Shown here one piece after another: positions 46,931 to 57,639 of a stretch of DNA of 64,000 nucleotides. A program made the position numbers and the translations under genes. The DNA comes from Artocarpus heterophyllus (Eukaryota > Streptophyta > Magnoliopsida > Rosales > Moraceae): NCBI GenBank assembly GCA_025403435.1, contig CM046341.1:14469219-14533218 (forward strand). Direction: 5' to 3'. How positions within the stretch are numbered: the stretch's first letter is position 1; every line of letters starts with the position of its first letter. The notes beneath the pieces are model-generated. The model had not been told where the DNA came from, made no database searches, and was given only the letters and a program-made list of their open reading frames with translations.

Positions 46931-47990
46931 ATGAGTAGTCTTCATAAAGTTGTAGTTATATCTCAACACTAATGTATGACGGGTATATATACAAGTATAT
47001 TAAAAAAATCATTTTGTTTTACAATTCTGAACTCGTTTTTGTTTGAGAACTACAAGAAACATTATAACCATAAAAACTTTGATCAGTTCTTAAGCTTATG
47101 GGTCAAAAAGCTTTCGTTTTATATATAAAACAATAGGAATACAAACTTAAGAAATGCAGAAATTAGGAAGGCTTTCAGCTTGTGCACCGGCAACGAATTT
47201 TGGGCGTCATCTTTTATAGAGAATGATTTTGTCTTTTTTTATTGTTATTATTTTATAAGAAAAGCAACAATAAGCGGCACTAGCTTCTAAAGAAATAGTA
47301 CCAATGTAGTACATCACGAGAAATATAACTTTTGAAGGGCCATCATAAGATTCCATGAAAACGTATAATGTAGAACAAAAATAATTGATACTAATGGACA
47401 AACATAGGAACCGTGTACTATATACAAAATGCATCTATATCATATTCACGCATGTAGGAAAAATAAAATTCGTAACAATTTCATTTGTTTTATGAACAAC
47501 ACTTATCGAAACTAATAGTCAAAAAAAATAAAAATATATTATACAAATTTATATATAACATGACATAGAATTTTGTAGAAGAGTCACAAGTTATTCATTT
47601 TATAAGTAAAATTTATTTAAAGACTAAATAAGTCATAGTAATTTTATTTTTTTTGTTTATAGGTTCAAAATATTAGTCATATTTTATTAAAAATAATTTT
47701 AAAAAGTCCCAGAAAATTAATTTTTATGCAAAAAAGAATAATTTCCCATCCTTTTTAGACATTTTGTGGAATTTTCTTAAAATATACTAAATTTTCATAA
47801 ATTTTCATGGATATTGCAGACATTTGTGGATATTTGGATATTTAATAGACATCCAGGAAGAAAAATAATTCCTCTCATATCCATGTCGAGACTTTAAAAT
47901 ATAGATATTTTTACTAGAAAAATCAAAAGTAAAAATATACTACACATATCTAAATATAACATGATATTTTATAAGTAAACATTATTTAAA
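46930..47990. other. Intergenic, nothing recognised
   Basis: AT-rich. Segments near 47690-47880 and 48175-48370 resemble each other (both with TTAATTTTTGTGCAAAAAAGAATAATTTCCCATCC), a local direct repeat of about 180 bp spaced by about 490 bases. Confidence 0.5.
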
Positions 47991-47993
47991 GAC

Positions 47994-48116
47994 TAAGGGT
48001 GCGTTTGGTACGAGTATTTGAGTATAGTATTTGAATGAAGATTTAAATTTTTATGAGAGAAAATACTGTAGCAAAATGATTCGAACCGTGATTTAAAAAC
48101 CCAAACAAACACAATC
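47994..48116 (+). mobile_element. MITE copy 2
   Basis: TAAGGGTGCGTTTGGTACGAG opens and CCAAACAAACACAATC closes a 120-bp sequence with the same core as at 58503 (TTTGAATGAAGATTTAAATTTTTATGAGAGAAAATACTG region). It lies inside the second member of a local repeat pair's spacer. Confidence 0.65.
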
Positions 48117-48429
48117 TAAATAAACCTTAGTAAATAGTTTTTTATTGTTTTTAGGTTCAAGATGTTAGTCACATTTTATTAAAAAAATTTTGAAAATTTT
48201 CCAAAAAATTAATTTTTGTGCAAAAAAGAATAATTTCCCATCCTTGTTAGACATTTTGTGGAAATTTCCAAAAAAAAATCCTCAATTTTTATGGACATTT
48301 ATGGATATTGCAGACATTTGTAGATATTATGGATCTTTTACGTACATCTTAGAAGAAAAATGCTTCCTCCTATATCCATGTGAAGACTTTAAAATATAGA
48401 TATTTTTGTAAAAATATCAATAGTATCAT

Positions 48430-49060
48430 GGACATTTTCATCTATAACCTATAAAATACTCACGTGAGGACGGTCATATCAAATAAAAAGCAATAGAGAA
48501 TTACCGGTCAAAAAACAGATGTAGCCTTCACTATAACCAATACAGTCCTTACGATATAAATTTCCACTCACGTGACAAGTTCAAATCCCTCTATTTCAAT
48601 TTTTTAAAAAAACGAAATTATTGTTTGAGAGAGTGGCCGAAAATATTTAGTTAGAATTGCACACTGTAATATATAAGTACTTTATATTACAACATATGAG
48701 AGTTTTATATTATTTGCGTGTAGGTGAACCGCTCTTCCAACTCTGTATCTTGAATTTTTGCATTTATCTTTCATTAATACGTGTACAATGATGTGTGATG
48801 AGTTCAATTCAAAATGAGAGATGTTGGACCACTACAATGTCTTGCATGCTAAGCGTGCATCAAACTTTGAGGCCGTAAAGGCTACAAATTTGTTATATCC
48901 AAGAAAAACCATACACGGCTCCATTGCAAGAGTTGTTTTTCTTATTTTTTTAATAAAATTGTAAGATCCTCACGGAAGGATCACACTTCAATTGTGACAC
49001 ACAAAAGTGAAACACGCAATGTGACCTTTATTTAGTGTAAGATTAATATTTTAAAGCAAA
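48430..49060 (-). other. Relic promoter and flank of a lost inhibitor-like gene
   Basis: ACCTATAAAATACTC followed by GGACGGTCATATCA, a GACCA-like box and GTAGCCTTCACTATAACCA matches the 16890-16990 promoter block. The flank 48780-49060 matches 17350-17640 (ATGTTGGACC, TCTTGCATGCTAA). No exon 1 is found on its left, where AT-rich DNA and the MITE lie. Confidence 0.55.
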
Positions 49061-49079
49061 ATCAAACTAACGATATCTT

Positions 49080-50758
49080 GATTATTTAATAATTATTCTT
49101 TTTCATACAACACAGAATCGAACCATTAATGACATCCTGATTATTTTATAATTATTCTTTTTCATACAAAGCAGAATCGAACTATTAATTATTTAAACAA
49201 ATTTTAGTTAAAAACATTGTAACATATGAAAGCATTACACTGTAATAATTTACAGTTCTGGTAAATATTTAAATTGCCAAATACACTATTAAAGTCCCGC
49301 CCTACTTAACTATCAGTATATCAATCAAATGGTCATAGCTTTCTTTTTCTTTTCAACTTGTTGTCCCAATAATAGGCATGCAAAAATGTTCCAATTTTGC
49401 AGAGTTTTCATAAATGTCATCTTTTTATATTTATTTTTAATAAATTCACACATGTTTATTTGTGGTATAATTTAACATATAATATAAATAATAGTATAAC
49501 ATAAAATTTTAAGTGTGACATAAATAAACACAACTTTTAAAAATGTTCTCTTCATGGGAAGATGTTTCATTTTAGTGGTCGTACATAGATCATTTAGATC
49601 ATATTTGTGTACGAAATTAACCAAAAATTGCCTTAAAAGACAAACGTAAATAGTCAAAACCAATTTCACGTGCCTATTCATTTAATCAAGTTTAAGGAAA
49701 TAGAAAAAGGATGCGTAGAAAGGGAATGAAAATAAATCAATCGAGGAAAATAAAAAACACAAGGCATTTTTTTTGTGCAATCGACTAGTGTTTTTGTGGT
49801 GAAAAATGTACATGTAAATTATCCGGTATGATTGTCCCAAGTTGCATACAAAACATATGTATTGTTAAAAAGTGTGGAGACTAATTTAATGTCTTATAAT
49901 TTATCACCTCATGTAGAGGATTACAGGAATCGACCTTCCCATTATAATCACCGTGCAAGTTGGAAAGGGTGGGAATGCCTACTCCTTATCCACCATCGGA
50001 CCAAAATTTTATAAAGGAAGTAGGACCAAAATTTTATAAAGGAAGTAGAAGCAATCGGCACCGTGGCGTAAGAAGCTAGGACCATGGCGTTGCACAGAAG
50101 AGCTCCAGTACTTCTGGCAGAGGGCTCGGTGTTACAATACTAGGACACGTTAAGACTTATTTGTATTACTCTAGAAAATATTGAGAGGAAAAAACCTAAG
50201 GAGAATGTGTGCAATTTTCCTCTTTAAACTAACGAGACTAAAAGTGGACGTAACTCTCGTATTAAGAATGAACCACTATAAATTTATGTATATTCTTATT
50301 TAACTTTCGTTTTTCATATTTTTCTGTCAAAGAATTAAGACAACTAATTCGCAATAGTAATAACAAAACCACACTATTGGGTCTAACCAAATGTAAGGAT
50401 ATGATCATATTCAGCAAAATAAAAAATAAAAAAAATGCGAAATAACAAAATTATGTGTAGTAAACGAAATGATGCTTGTCTAGGTGAGGAATCTGAGATA
50501 TAGTAAATTTAATATTTAATCAGCTGCTTCCAGAATTTGAGAGTATTTTTTTGAAAAATTTTATTTTTTTTAACCGAGGTAAAAGTTCTTGTCCTAATAC
50601 TAAAATGTGCAGTTTGCAGTTTTTTTAATATAAGACATGAAGTTTTTCTAATAGTTAATTTTGACTGAATCTAATTTCATGTGTAATATTGTTTCAGTGG
50701 GTACAATCTAGTTAAGATGTGTTCGGTTTTTATCATTTTCGACTCTTAATAAGAAGCA

Positions 50759-50790
<32 letters not shown>

Positions 50791-51190
50791 GTATGGATCA
50801 AGATAGAAGCTTCATGATGATCTGCTCGAGCATCAGGCACTGCAGAAACAAGCACAACTGCAAGCAATAATAACACAAACTATGATCGCGAGCACCATCA
50901 TAATAATATATATTTTTTGTGATAAAAATAGAAGATTGTTATATAATTACATGAGGGGTGGATGTGGAAACAAAGGGCTTTAACTATGGCCTATTAATAG
51001 TTGCCACCTTCACCACGGCAATACTCCTCAATCGATCGGTACAATTAAATGCGTGCTTTCTGTCATTTTTTTTTGCTCACAATAGATTGACTTTCTGTCA
51101 TTATTTTTTGCTCACAATGGATTGATTATTTTCGCCCTTCTCTCCACGTGTCTCGTTTTTATTTGTTTCAACTTGACTCAATGAATACCC
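49080..51190. repeat. Old duplicated block, partner of 10.6-12.6 kb
   Basis: Collinear with 10600-12600 as described there. A small duplication of about 25 bases (GACCAAAATTTTATAAAGGAAGTAG) near 50008-50050 is specific to this copy. Apart from the exon relic near 50.85 kb no gene is seen. Confidence 0.75.
50806..50898 (-). pseudogene. Inhibitor-like exon 1 relic, frameshifted
   Basis: From ATG at 50898 the sequence follows the signal-peptide exon of the family (compare 46047), but an indel near 50870 shifts the frame, so that the nucleotides encoding LLAVVLVSA and DAR are present in another frame and a TGA follows. The promoter with a mutated TATA (CTATTAATAG at 50991-51000) and GGATGTGGAAAC is still recognisable. 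Confidence 0.65.
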
Positions 51191-51256
51191 ATGTGAAAAA
51201 TGTTTTGTAACACTTATATTTTAAAATAAAATTAATTATGTTAAGTTTAATTCAAA

Positions 51257-52219
51257 GTTTTAAAAGGCAAAAACAGGAACCGAGGCGTTTTGTTTAATTG
51301 ACTCGAGGCGTAAGCCTCGAGGCGGATCGAGACATAAGCCTCGAATGCAAAATAAAAAAATTCAAAAAGTTAAATAAAATTCATAAACATGCCATAAAAC
51401 ATACACTTAGTTAATCACAAAACCATAAGACACAATAAGAAAGTGCATAAAACACATGCAATATAATATGTATGCTACTGTTCTTCTAATATGGTTATAT
51501 TTATATGGCTTTTATAACACATAAGATAACCTTTTTTTTTTAGAAAAAAAAATAACTATAGATCTAAATGAATAAGAATCACATATTACACTTTATATAA
51601 CTTTCAGTTTATATAACATTATAACTTTTGTATAACATCTACTTTTATAAAATACACATTACTATAGTAGCTACAAGAAGGAAAAAAAGAAAAAAAAAAA
51701 AAACCCAACCTACGGTAGAAAATAAAAGAAAAAAGGGAAAAAAGACCTAAAGAGTGAAGGCTGAAGAGGTCAGAATCTGAAGGTGGATGCTATCGGTGGG
51801 CCGTCATTCTAGTCATTGCTTATAGGGCAATGGGCTTGAAAGTTGCAAGAATTGATGATCAAGAAATGGTCGATGATGAAGAAAGAGGCAAATGATAAAG
51901 AAGTGTCAAAGAAGATAATAGACTTAAGGTTTAAAAATCTATTTGCATATTTTTATCTAATTAAAGCCCGATTTTGATATTGGGTTGACTTTCTTTGAAA
52001 AAGAAAAAAAAAAAATGGATTGAAAACCGGCTCAAAATAGCCTTCAATTTGAGGCTCATCCTCATAAGCCTTGAGGCAAAAACGCCTCAAGGCGCACACC
52101 TCAATGAAAAAAGGCGTAAGCCTCGTTTAAACCATTCAAGGCTTAAGCCTTGAAGCACTGATCAAGCGCCTCAAACTGAGGCGAGCCTCGACACATACGC
52201 CTCGAACGCCTTTTTAAAC
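51257..52219. mobile_element. Candidate non-autonomous DNA transposon with GAGGCG-rich ends
   Basis: The left end GTTTTAAAAGGCAAAAAC and the inverted right end (GGTTTAAAAAGGCGTTCG on the minus strand) form imperfect terminal inverted repeats about 960 bases apart. Both subterminal zones are packed with short GAGGCGTAAGCCTCGAGG-type repeats, which are themselves inverted repeats. The middle is AT-rich and non-coding. A target duplication was not found. Confidence 0.5.
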
Positions 52220-52425
52220 CATGAGGATTCGAGGATGGGGAGGCTGTCATCCGCCATCTCATCGACACTCTCTGTCAAGGGGATAGTGCCGACCTCATTG
52301 ATCTCCCGAAAGATGAGGTCGTCCTCGGGGATCTGGTCGTCGCAAAGCCACGAAATCTTGACCGCCTCGACTGGATCTAGGCGAACTTGAGATGAAGACC
52401 CGACCTCTCGACGTCTAGAAGACAT
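52220..52425 (-). pseudogene. Short ORF fragment, possible retroelement gag start
   Basis: From ATG at 52425 an open frame begins MSSRRREVGSSSQV and is acidic and hydrophilic afterwards (DDQIPEDDLIFREINE). It ends where the GAGGCG element was inserted, so the coding end is lost. About 75 bases upstream on the same strand TTGGCGAACCGTTCCCC resembles a primer-site-like sequence of Tat-type Ty3 elements. No homologue is recognised with certainty. Confidence 0.3.
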
Positions 52426-54120
52426 GATCTGATGCAAAGAGAAGAAAAGGGGGAAAAGTTAGGCGATCCTATATCGAGAGGTCGACCTAGCTCCTGGGGA
52501 ACGGTTCGCCAAGTAATAAAACCAAACGGCCAAACAATAAACCTATGAGTCTAATAGCCAACCTAAAGATTCTATGAGCCTAGAGTAGACTAAGGCCACC
52601 ATGAGCACGACGGTCGATATATCCCATGAAGAAAGGAGCTGACCTATATGGCCTCTATGAACATAACCGTCGATCAAAGCCTATATGAATGTAACAGTCA
52701 ACTTGTTCCTAGAAATCCAATCATCTGAAAATCCTAGAAACAACCACAAACCTAGATTTCAACATCGAAGTAAGTTTTCCCTACATTCCTAAATTCTATC
52801 TTAAAACTAACATGCATTTTTGCAGGACTCAAAACATAAAACAATGACCAAAAATTACTCAACATTCAATAGGCACGAAGGAAGAAGATAAAAATTATTC
52901 ATCACGCAAATCCTCAATAAACTTGAGGGAACGGATAAAGAGAACTTACTAATTTGGTAGTGGTTGGACTTGTTTGTGGAAGAAGATCCGTGAAACCCTC
53001 GCAGAAGATCCCCAGAAATTAAGGGTTTGCAGGCAAACTATAAGAGAGAGAGAGTTTGCGAGGATGGGGAAACAAGAGGGACTTTTGAGAAAGGAAACTG
53101 CTTTGTTAGGGAATGGGTGAAATGAGGCAAGAAGGGTTTGACGCCTCGGATATCCTCACGAAGGCGAAATCTCAACCGTTAAAGCTCCAAGCCCTTGATC
53201 TAACGGTTGGGGGCAGGAACAACAAAGGTCACGATCCAACAAACTAGATCTTAGGTGGGAAAACCACTTGAAGATCCAACAGCTCATATCAAAAGACTCT
53301 TGAAAGGATGCGACGCCCTTTGCAGAAATGAGATAGGTGTCATGATTGATGTGACTACTGGGCTTCTCGAGGAATCAAAGCTAGCGGGTGCAATTATGAG
53401 ACTCCGGTCAAAGGCTTCTGTAGGAAGCCACCGCCGAGGACTCGACCTCCACCTTAGACGCCTGGACCACATAATAACCGCGACTACCAAAGTGCAGAGC
53501 AACTCGTCATCACCTTGCGCTTAGGGGCAATTGTTGTACGATACCTCAGTGGCTAAGGCCCATAAGAAGGCCAAGCAAGGCCCAATAGGTGGTAGCCGAG
53601 GTAATCCTTTGAGTTAGTAGGACAACGTCGAGATAACCATTAGGACTCGACCACGTGCATGGTCAAGGTTAAAGGGTCTCGAGACTGATGACCCAAAGTG
53701 CGCACTCATTCCCAGACTAACAGAGCATGGCAAGGATAACAGTCAAGACAATGCGCCTATCAACGAGGCCACTAACACAAGTCCCAAGACTCTAAGCAAG
53801 CATGCCGGGACATCGTGTGCAAATATTATGTGTTGATGCCAAACACGAAGATTACTGTCTCCATTACCCATATTTTAATCATCTTCCTTAAAACATAAAT
53901 GGAAGGATCTGAACCTTAGGACCTTGATTTTATGTTGTATTTCTTGCTTATCAGTTGCAATTGTATCCTCAAGAGAAGTAAACAAAAATTATTATGATAG
54001 ACGTAGCTCATTTTGAGTGAATCGCTATAAATCCGATGTCTTGATCTTTTATTATCAATATCTTTCATCTTTACCATAAGTGGCTGTGAGGATCATAACG
54101 AAGTTTATTGTTGACTAATT
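52426..54120. other. Retroelement-like non-coding DNA
   Basis: This stretch is less AT-rich than its surroundings. GGGGCAATTGTTGTACGATACC near 53525 looks like a polypurine/LTR-start junction of a Tat-type Ty3 element on the plus strand, and 53255-53524 is open for 89 codons on the plus strand without recognisable motifs. A GA-repeat lies at 53043-53053. No gene is supported. Confidence 0.35.
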
Positions 54121-54306
54121 TCCAACATTAACAATTTCTAAATCCCTTGGAAGTGTGAAAGCATCACTTAGTGAGCTGGTCAACCCTTGTAATTGTGTGC
54201 AGCCCTGCAGTTAAAAGAGACAGATCCAATTACCAAAATGAAATCAGAAATCCTAATCACTAAATTGCAGAGTGCTGTTAAAGGAACTATTATTTGAAAA
54301 TAAATT

Positions 54307-54348
54307 TATGATAAAATAAAAATAAAAATAAAAATAAAAATAAAAACT
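54307..54348. repeat. (AAATA)n microsatellite
   Basis: About seven units of AAAAT/AAATA just downstream of the FCA-like tail. Confidence 0.9.
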
Positions 54349-54399
54349 TGATTATTTTGATGGCCTAAGCATCCAGAAGCCTGGTACTAGAATATCAAG

Positions 54400-54690
54400 C
54401 ATGAAGTCAGCGATGAATACTAACAACTGAACCTCCAAACATTCAAAATAAGACACAAAGAGAGAGAGATCTAACTGTTGAAGATAAAGAGGGCTCTTGA
54501 AACTGCTGTTGAGCCTATATTTGGAGCTGAGATTGATGCCGAATTTGTGGTGTTTGTGAAACTTGTTGGGCGGTTGGACGCTGAGGTAGTGACTGGGATT
54601 GATGCTAGAAAACTGTTGCCTTATGCTGCCGTTGCTGCTGCTGTTGTTGTTGCTCATACAATATCAACTCTTCTAGTTTCTCCGACTACC
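54400..54690 (-). pseudogene. FCA-like C-terminal Gln-rich exon
   Basis: After the acceptor at 54691 the frame gives EKLEELILYEQQQQQQQRQH and a long Gln-rich stretch (RPTAQQVSQTPQIRHQSQLQ) with TAG stops at two further positions. It corresponds to the glutamine-rich tail of FCA. The true C-terminus is not clear. Confidence 0.7.
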
Positions 54691-54781
54691 CTTTTTGTTT
54701 AAGCAAAACTATAATTAGTCACAAACTTGAATAAACCAATAATAAAAGCCCGAAAGGAGGCAAAATGTGGGAGTTTCTCAC

Positions 54782-54934
54782 CTTGCTTTCAACAGTTATG
54801 CTATTTTAATAGTATTTGTATCCATCTGGGGAGATGTGTTCCGTCCAAGGGCATTTTACAGCAACAGCAGGGGTAGCAGATGTGGATGAAGGCACATCTG
54901 CAGATGCTATAGTGGCGGGTAAGCTGGTGACAGC
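54782..54934 (-). pseudogene. FCA-like WW-domain exon
   Basis: Reads AVTSLPATIASADVPSS, then KCPWTEHISPDGYKYY, a stop codon TAA at the third tyrosine of the conserved YYYN, then NSITVESK and a GTGAG donor. The WW domain would bind proline-rich partners such as FY. The Trp residue starting the domain is present, but the second one, expected at the start of the next exon (54690), has become TAG. Confidence 0.8.
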
Positions 54935-55727
54935 CTGAGCACCAGTCCCACCACATTGAGACCATAATAACAAATAGAATGAGTTGGCACATACAAGAAC
55001 CAACACCCCCTTCCCCCACCCCCACACACACCACCCCCAAAACCCCACCAAAAAAAAAAGAAAAAAGAATGTTTCAGCACTAATCCTCCTTCGATACAAC
55101 GACTCTTGAAGGAAGAAAATATCAAACTTATACCTTTGACTAAAGGTTTACCAGTGAAAAGACACCAGAAACTATTAATGTGCCATGCACAGCTAATCTT
55201 TGAAAGATAAGGCACATTTATATAACCTAAATGAATGTCTATTTTAGAATTTTCTTCTAAGCCCATAGCAAAGGAGTAGGTGAAGGGTTTTGTATTAAAA
55301 TTGCACATGCATTCCAACAGTTGTCTAGAAAAGTACCATGTGTTCTTCACAGGAAGCTTTCATGTAAGAAATAAATGAACGGATGGCACTGAAACCTAAA
55401 TGTATCGGCGTTTTGTAAATGTAATGAAAGACAAAACGAAGAGACAGAGGAAGATGATGAAGGACAGGGGAACTACAGATGAAAAGCATCCGAGTAGATG
55501 GGTAGTGGGAGAGAGCTGTTGCCAGTGACAGACACGTACGAATTTACAACAGCAAGGCATGAAGACATTTACGTCATACCTAGCAATTGAAACTCAATAA
55601 TGCAGGAGTCAATGTTTTCTTCTACAATTCTCCTCTAAATAAAAATCGTTTCAGAAATTCAAAATAAATGTGTTTCTACATTCAAGCGTATGATATAATG
55701 CCTGCAATTTTATCATATAGTCCAAAC

Positions 55728-56444
55728 CGAAAACATTTGTTGCTGTTTTGTGTCCTGGGAACCCTACTACAAGACTCCACCTTGATTTGATGGTTGCATC
55801 AGCTGTAACTGTTGTTGCAGCTGGGAGAATGCCTGCCGAGACGACTAAAAGCTTGCCTAAAGAGCTTGCTTCTATTGCGACAGCATCTGAGCTAACTGAG
55901 GAGGTGATTGCTGAAGAGCCTGTAGTTGTTGTCGCTAGACAAGAGCAGCAGGAAAGAGTTGTAAGTTGATGTATGGAGGGGATTGAAGTACTGTGGCAGA
56001 GGCCATGCTATTCTGGACCTGAGGCTGAGAAATGGTAGTTGACCGTTAGAAACAAGTAACTGCTTTGACAGCAATGGTCGGCTAATGGTTGTTTGACCGA
56101 AGAATAAGGAAGCTGCGTCTGTCCGAGCTGCTGTAGAGATGCAAAGGAGGGTGTTGTGCCTGTGAATAAGATGCCGGAGTTTGAGGATGCAATTGAAGGG
56201 AAGGTGGTAATTGTTGAGGTGATTGAATAGGCTTCTGTAATGGAGATAATTGTTGACCAACTGGAGCCATTTGCGGCATGGGCTGGCTAAAACTCAGTAA
56301 CAGATCCATAATGAGACCATTTATTTTTATAGTAGAAAAGATAAAAGAGGAGAAAGCATCAAGAACACCATAGAAAACTTGTTGCAATGTTGAAGATGAT
56401 GACGCCACAAGTAGGGGACTATCTGCAGGACCGCCATGGCCAGC
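55728..56444 (-). pseudogene. FCA-like Pro/Gln-rich exon with many TAG stops
   Basis: Starts AGHGGPADSPLLVASSSSTL in phase with the previous exon. SPLQKPIQSPQQLPP, LQQLGQTQLPYSSV, PLLSKQLLVSNGQLP, SQPQVQNSMASATVLQ and PPQLAQMLSQ are recognisable, but in at least three frames. In the last third six TAG codons stand where glutamine is expected (on the plus strand CTA at 55765-55771, 55846, 55858, 55875 and 55934). A segment of about 95 bases near 56290-56380 has no counterpart in FCA and may be an intron or insertion. Confidence 0.75.
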
Positions 56445-57038
56445 CTACAAATTTTAAAGCAAGATAAGCAAACATAATTTTGCTATAAAAACTCCTAGCA
56501 ACTCGTGTGTGTGTGCATGTGTGTATTTATAATACAGCAATAAATGGTCCCAAAGATTCTATCGGATTAGCTCTCTCAACAAGAAGAAACAGCATACCCT
56601 ATTTTTGTTGACAACATGAGCTAAAATGCATATGCTAACATTCCCCAATCAAAAACTAGTTTGGAACCAGAGACGACAGCATTAAAGTTGCATTTAGTTA
56701 GAGATTGAGAGAATGAAGCACTAGAGATCATGATATTATCCTCAACTTTAGCGTATATCTAAAAATTAAATAAAAAAAAAGTCATTTCCTCTAGCATTCG
56801 TGCAGTACAGAGAACCCAAAATCTACTGGGTGAGCACCTTATGCTCTTTTTGTCTATTAAGGACAGCCTTTTTTTTTTCTATTTTTTCCTAATTTAATTA
56901 AATAATCCCCATAAGACCCAATAAGAGGAGAAATACTAGTAGAGAACTACATTGAATGTGCTTTAAGATGACCTTCACCAAAAATTTAGTACATGAATAT
57001 ATTATAAATAGAAAGTTGTGTAAAGGGACCATGCTTAC

Positions 57039-57371
57039 CAAATTAACAGGTAACGTCATACCACCAGACCTTGGATGAAACTGGCCTCGAAAGCCATGAA
57101 TATTAGCAGTAGCCGTTGGACCCAAGTTTGGAGGACTCATTGGACGCCAAGCATTAGGAGGAATTCTAGCCCTCATGGGCTCACCAAAATAAAGTACTGG
57201 TCTAATAAAATTGGGCAAGAAAACATAAAGAATACAATACAAGTAACCAAGTGAGGAGAAAAATTAATAAGTAATCTCAAGAATTTGTGAGGGGCAGAAA
57301 ATTAATTACCTGGGCCCTGGTCCTTGAAACCGAGGACCAAAACCTGGGCCTCCAAGTGCGCCGGACCACCG
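57039..57371 (-). pseudogene. FCA-like linker exons (Gly/Pro-rich)
   Basis: Exon 57371-57310 starts in a frame giving GGPA, then continues in another frame as GGPGFGPRFQGPGP, so a one- or two-base indel near 57345 breaks it. Exon 57201-57039 is intact: PVLYFGEPMRARIPPNAWRP, then HGFRGQFHPRSGG. Both have good GT-AG borders. Confidence 0.75.
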
Positions 57372-57639
57372 CTGTAGAAGATAAATGTTAATTTTGAAGG
57401 TAAGGAGATATCTTGGAAACTTGTACAAGAGGTATGAAATTAGCATGCACTGAATAAAAACAAAGAAAGGGGTCCTACCAACAGAAGAAAAATAAGAATT
57501 GGACAGATATAATGCTCGAATACTAATAATAGAAATCCTTTGTCACACTCAAGCAGATAAAAATTATTGCCAAACCCATACAAGAGTTTATCTGTTAAAG
57601 GAATAAAGGGGGAGCAGTGAAGAAAGAAAATAAAGGAAC

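Noticed and set aside
55748..55969. Possible plus-strand gene of 73 codons
   Set aside because: It is antisense to the FCA-like glutamine-rich exon; no start context or motifs.
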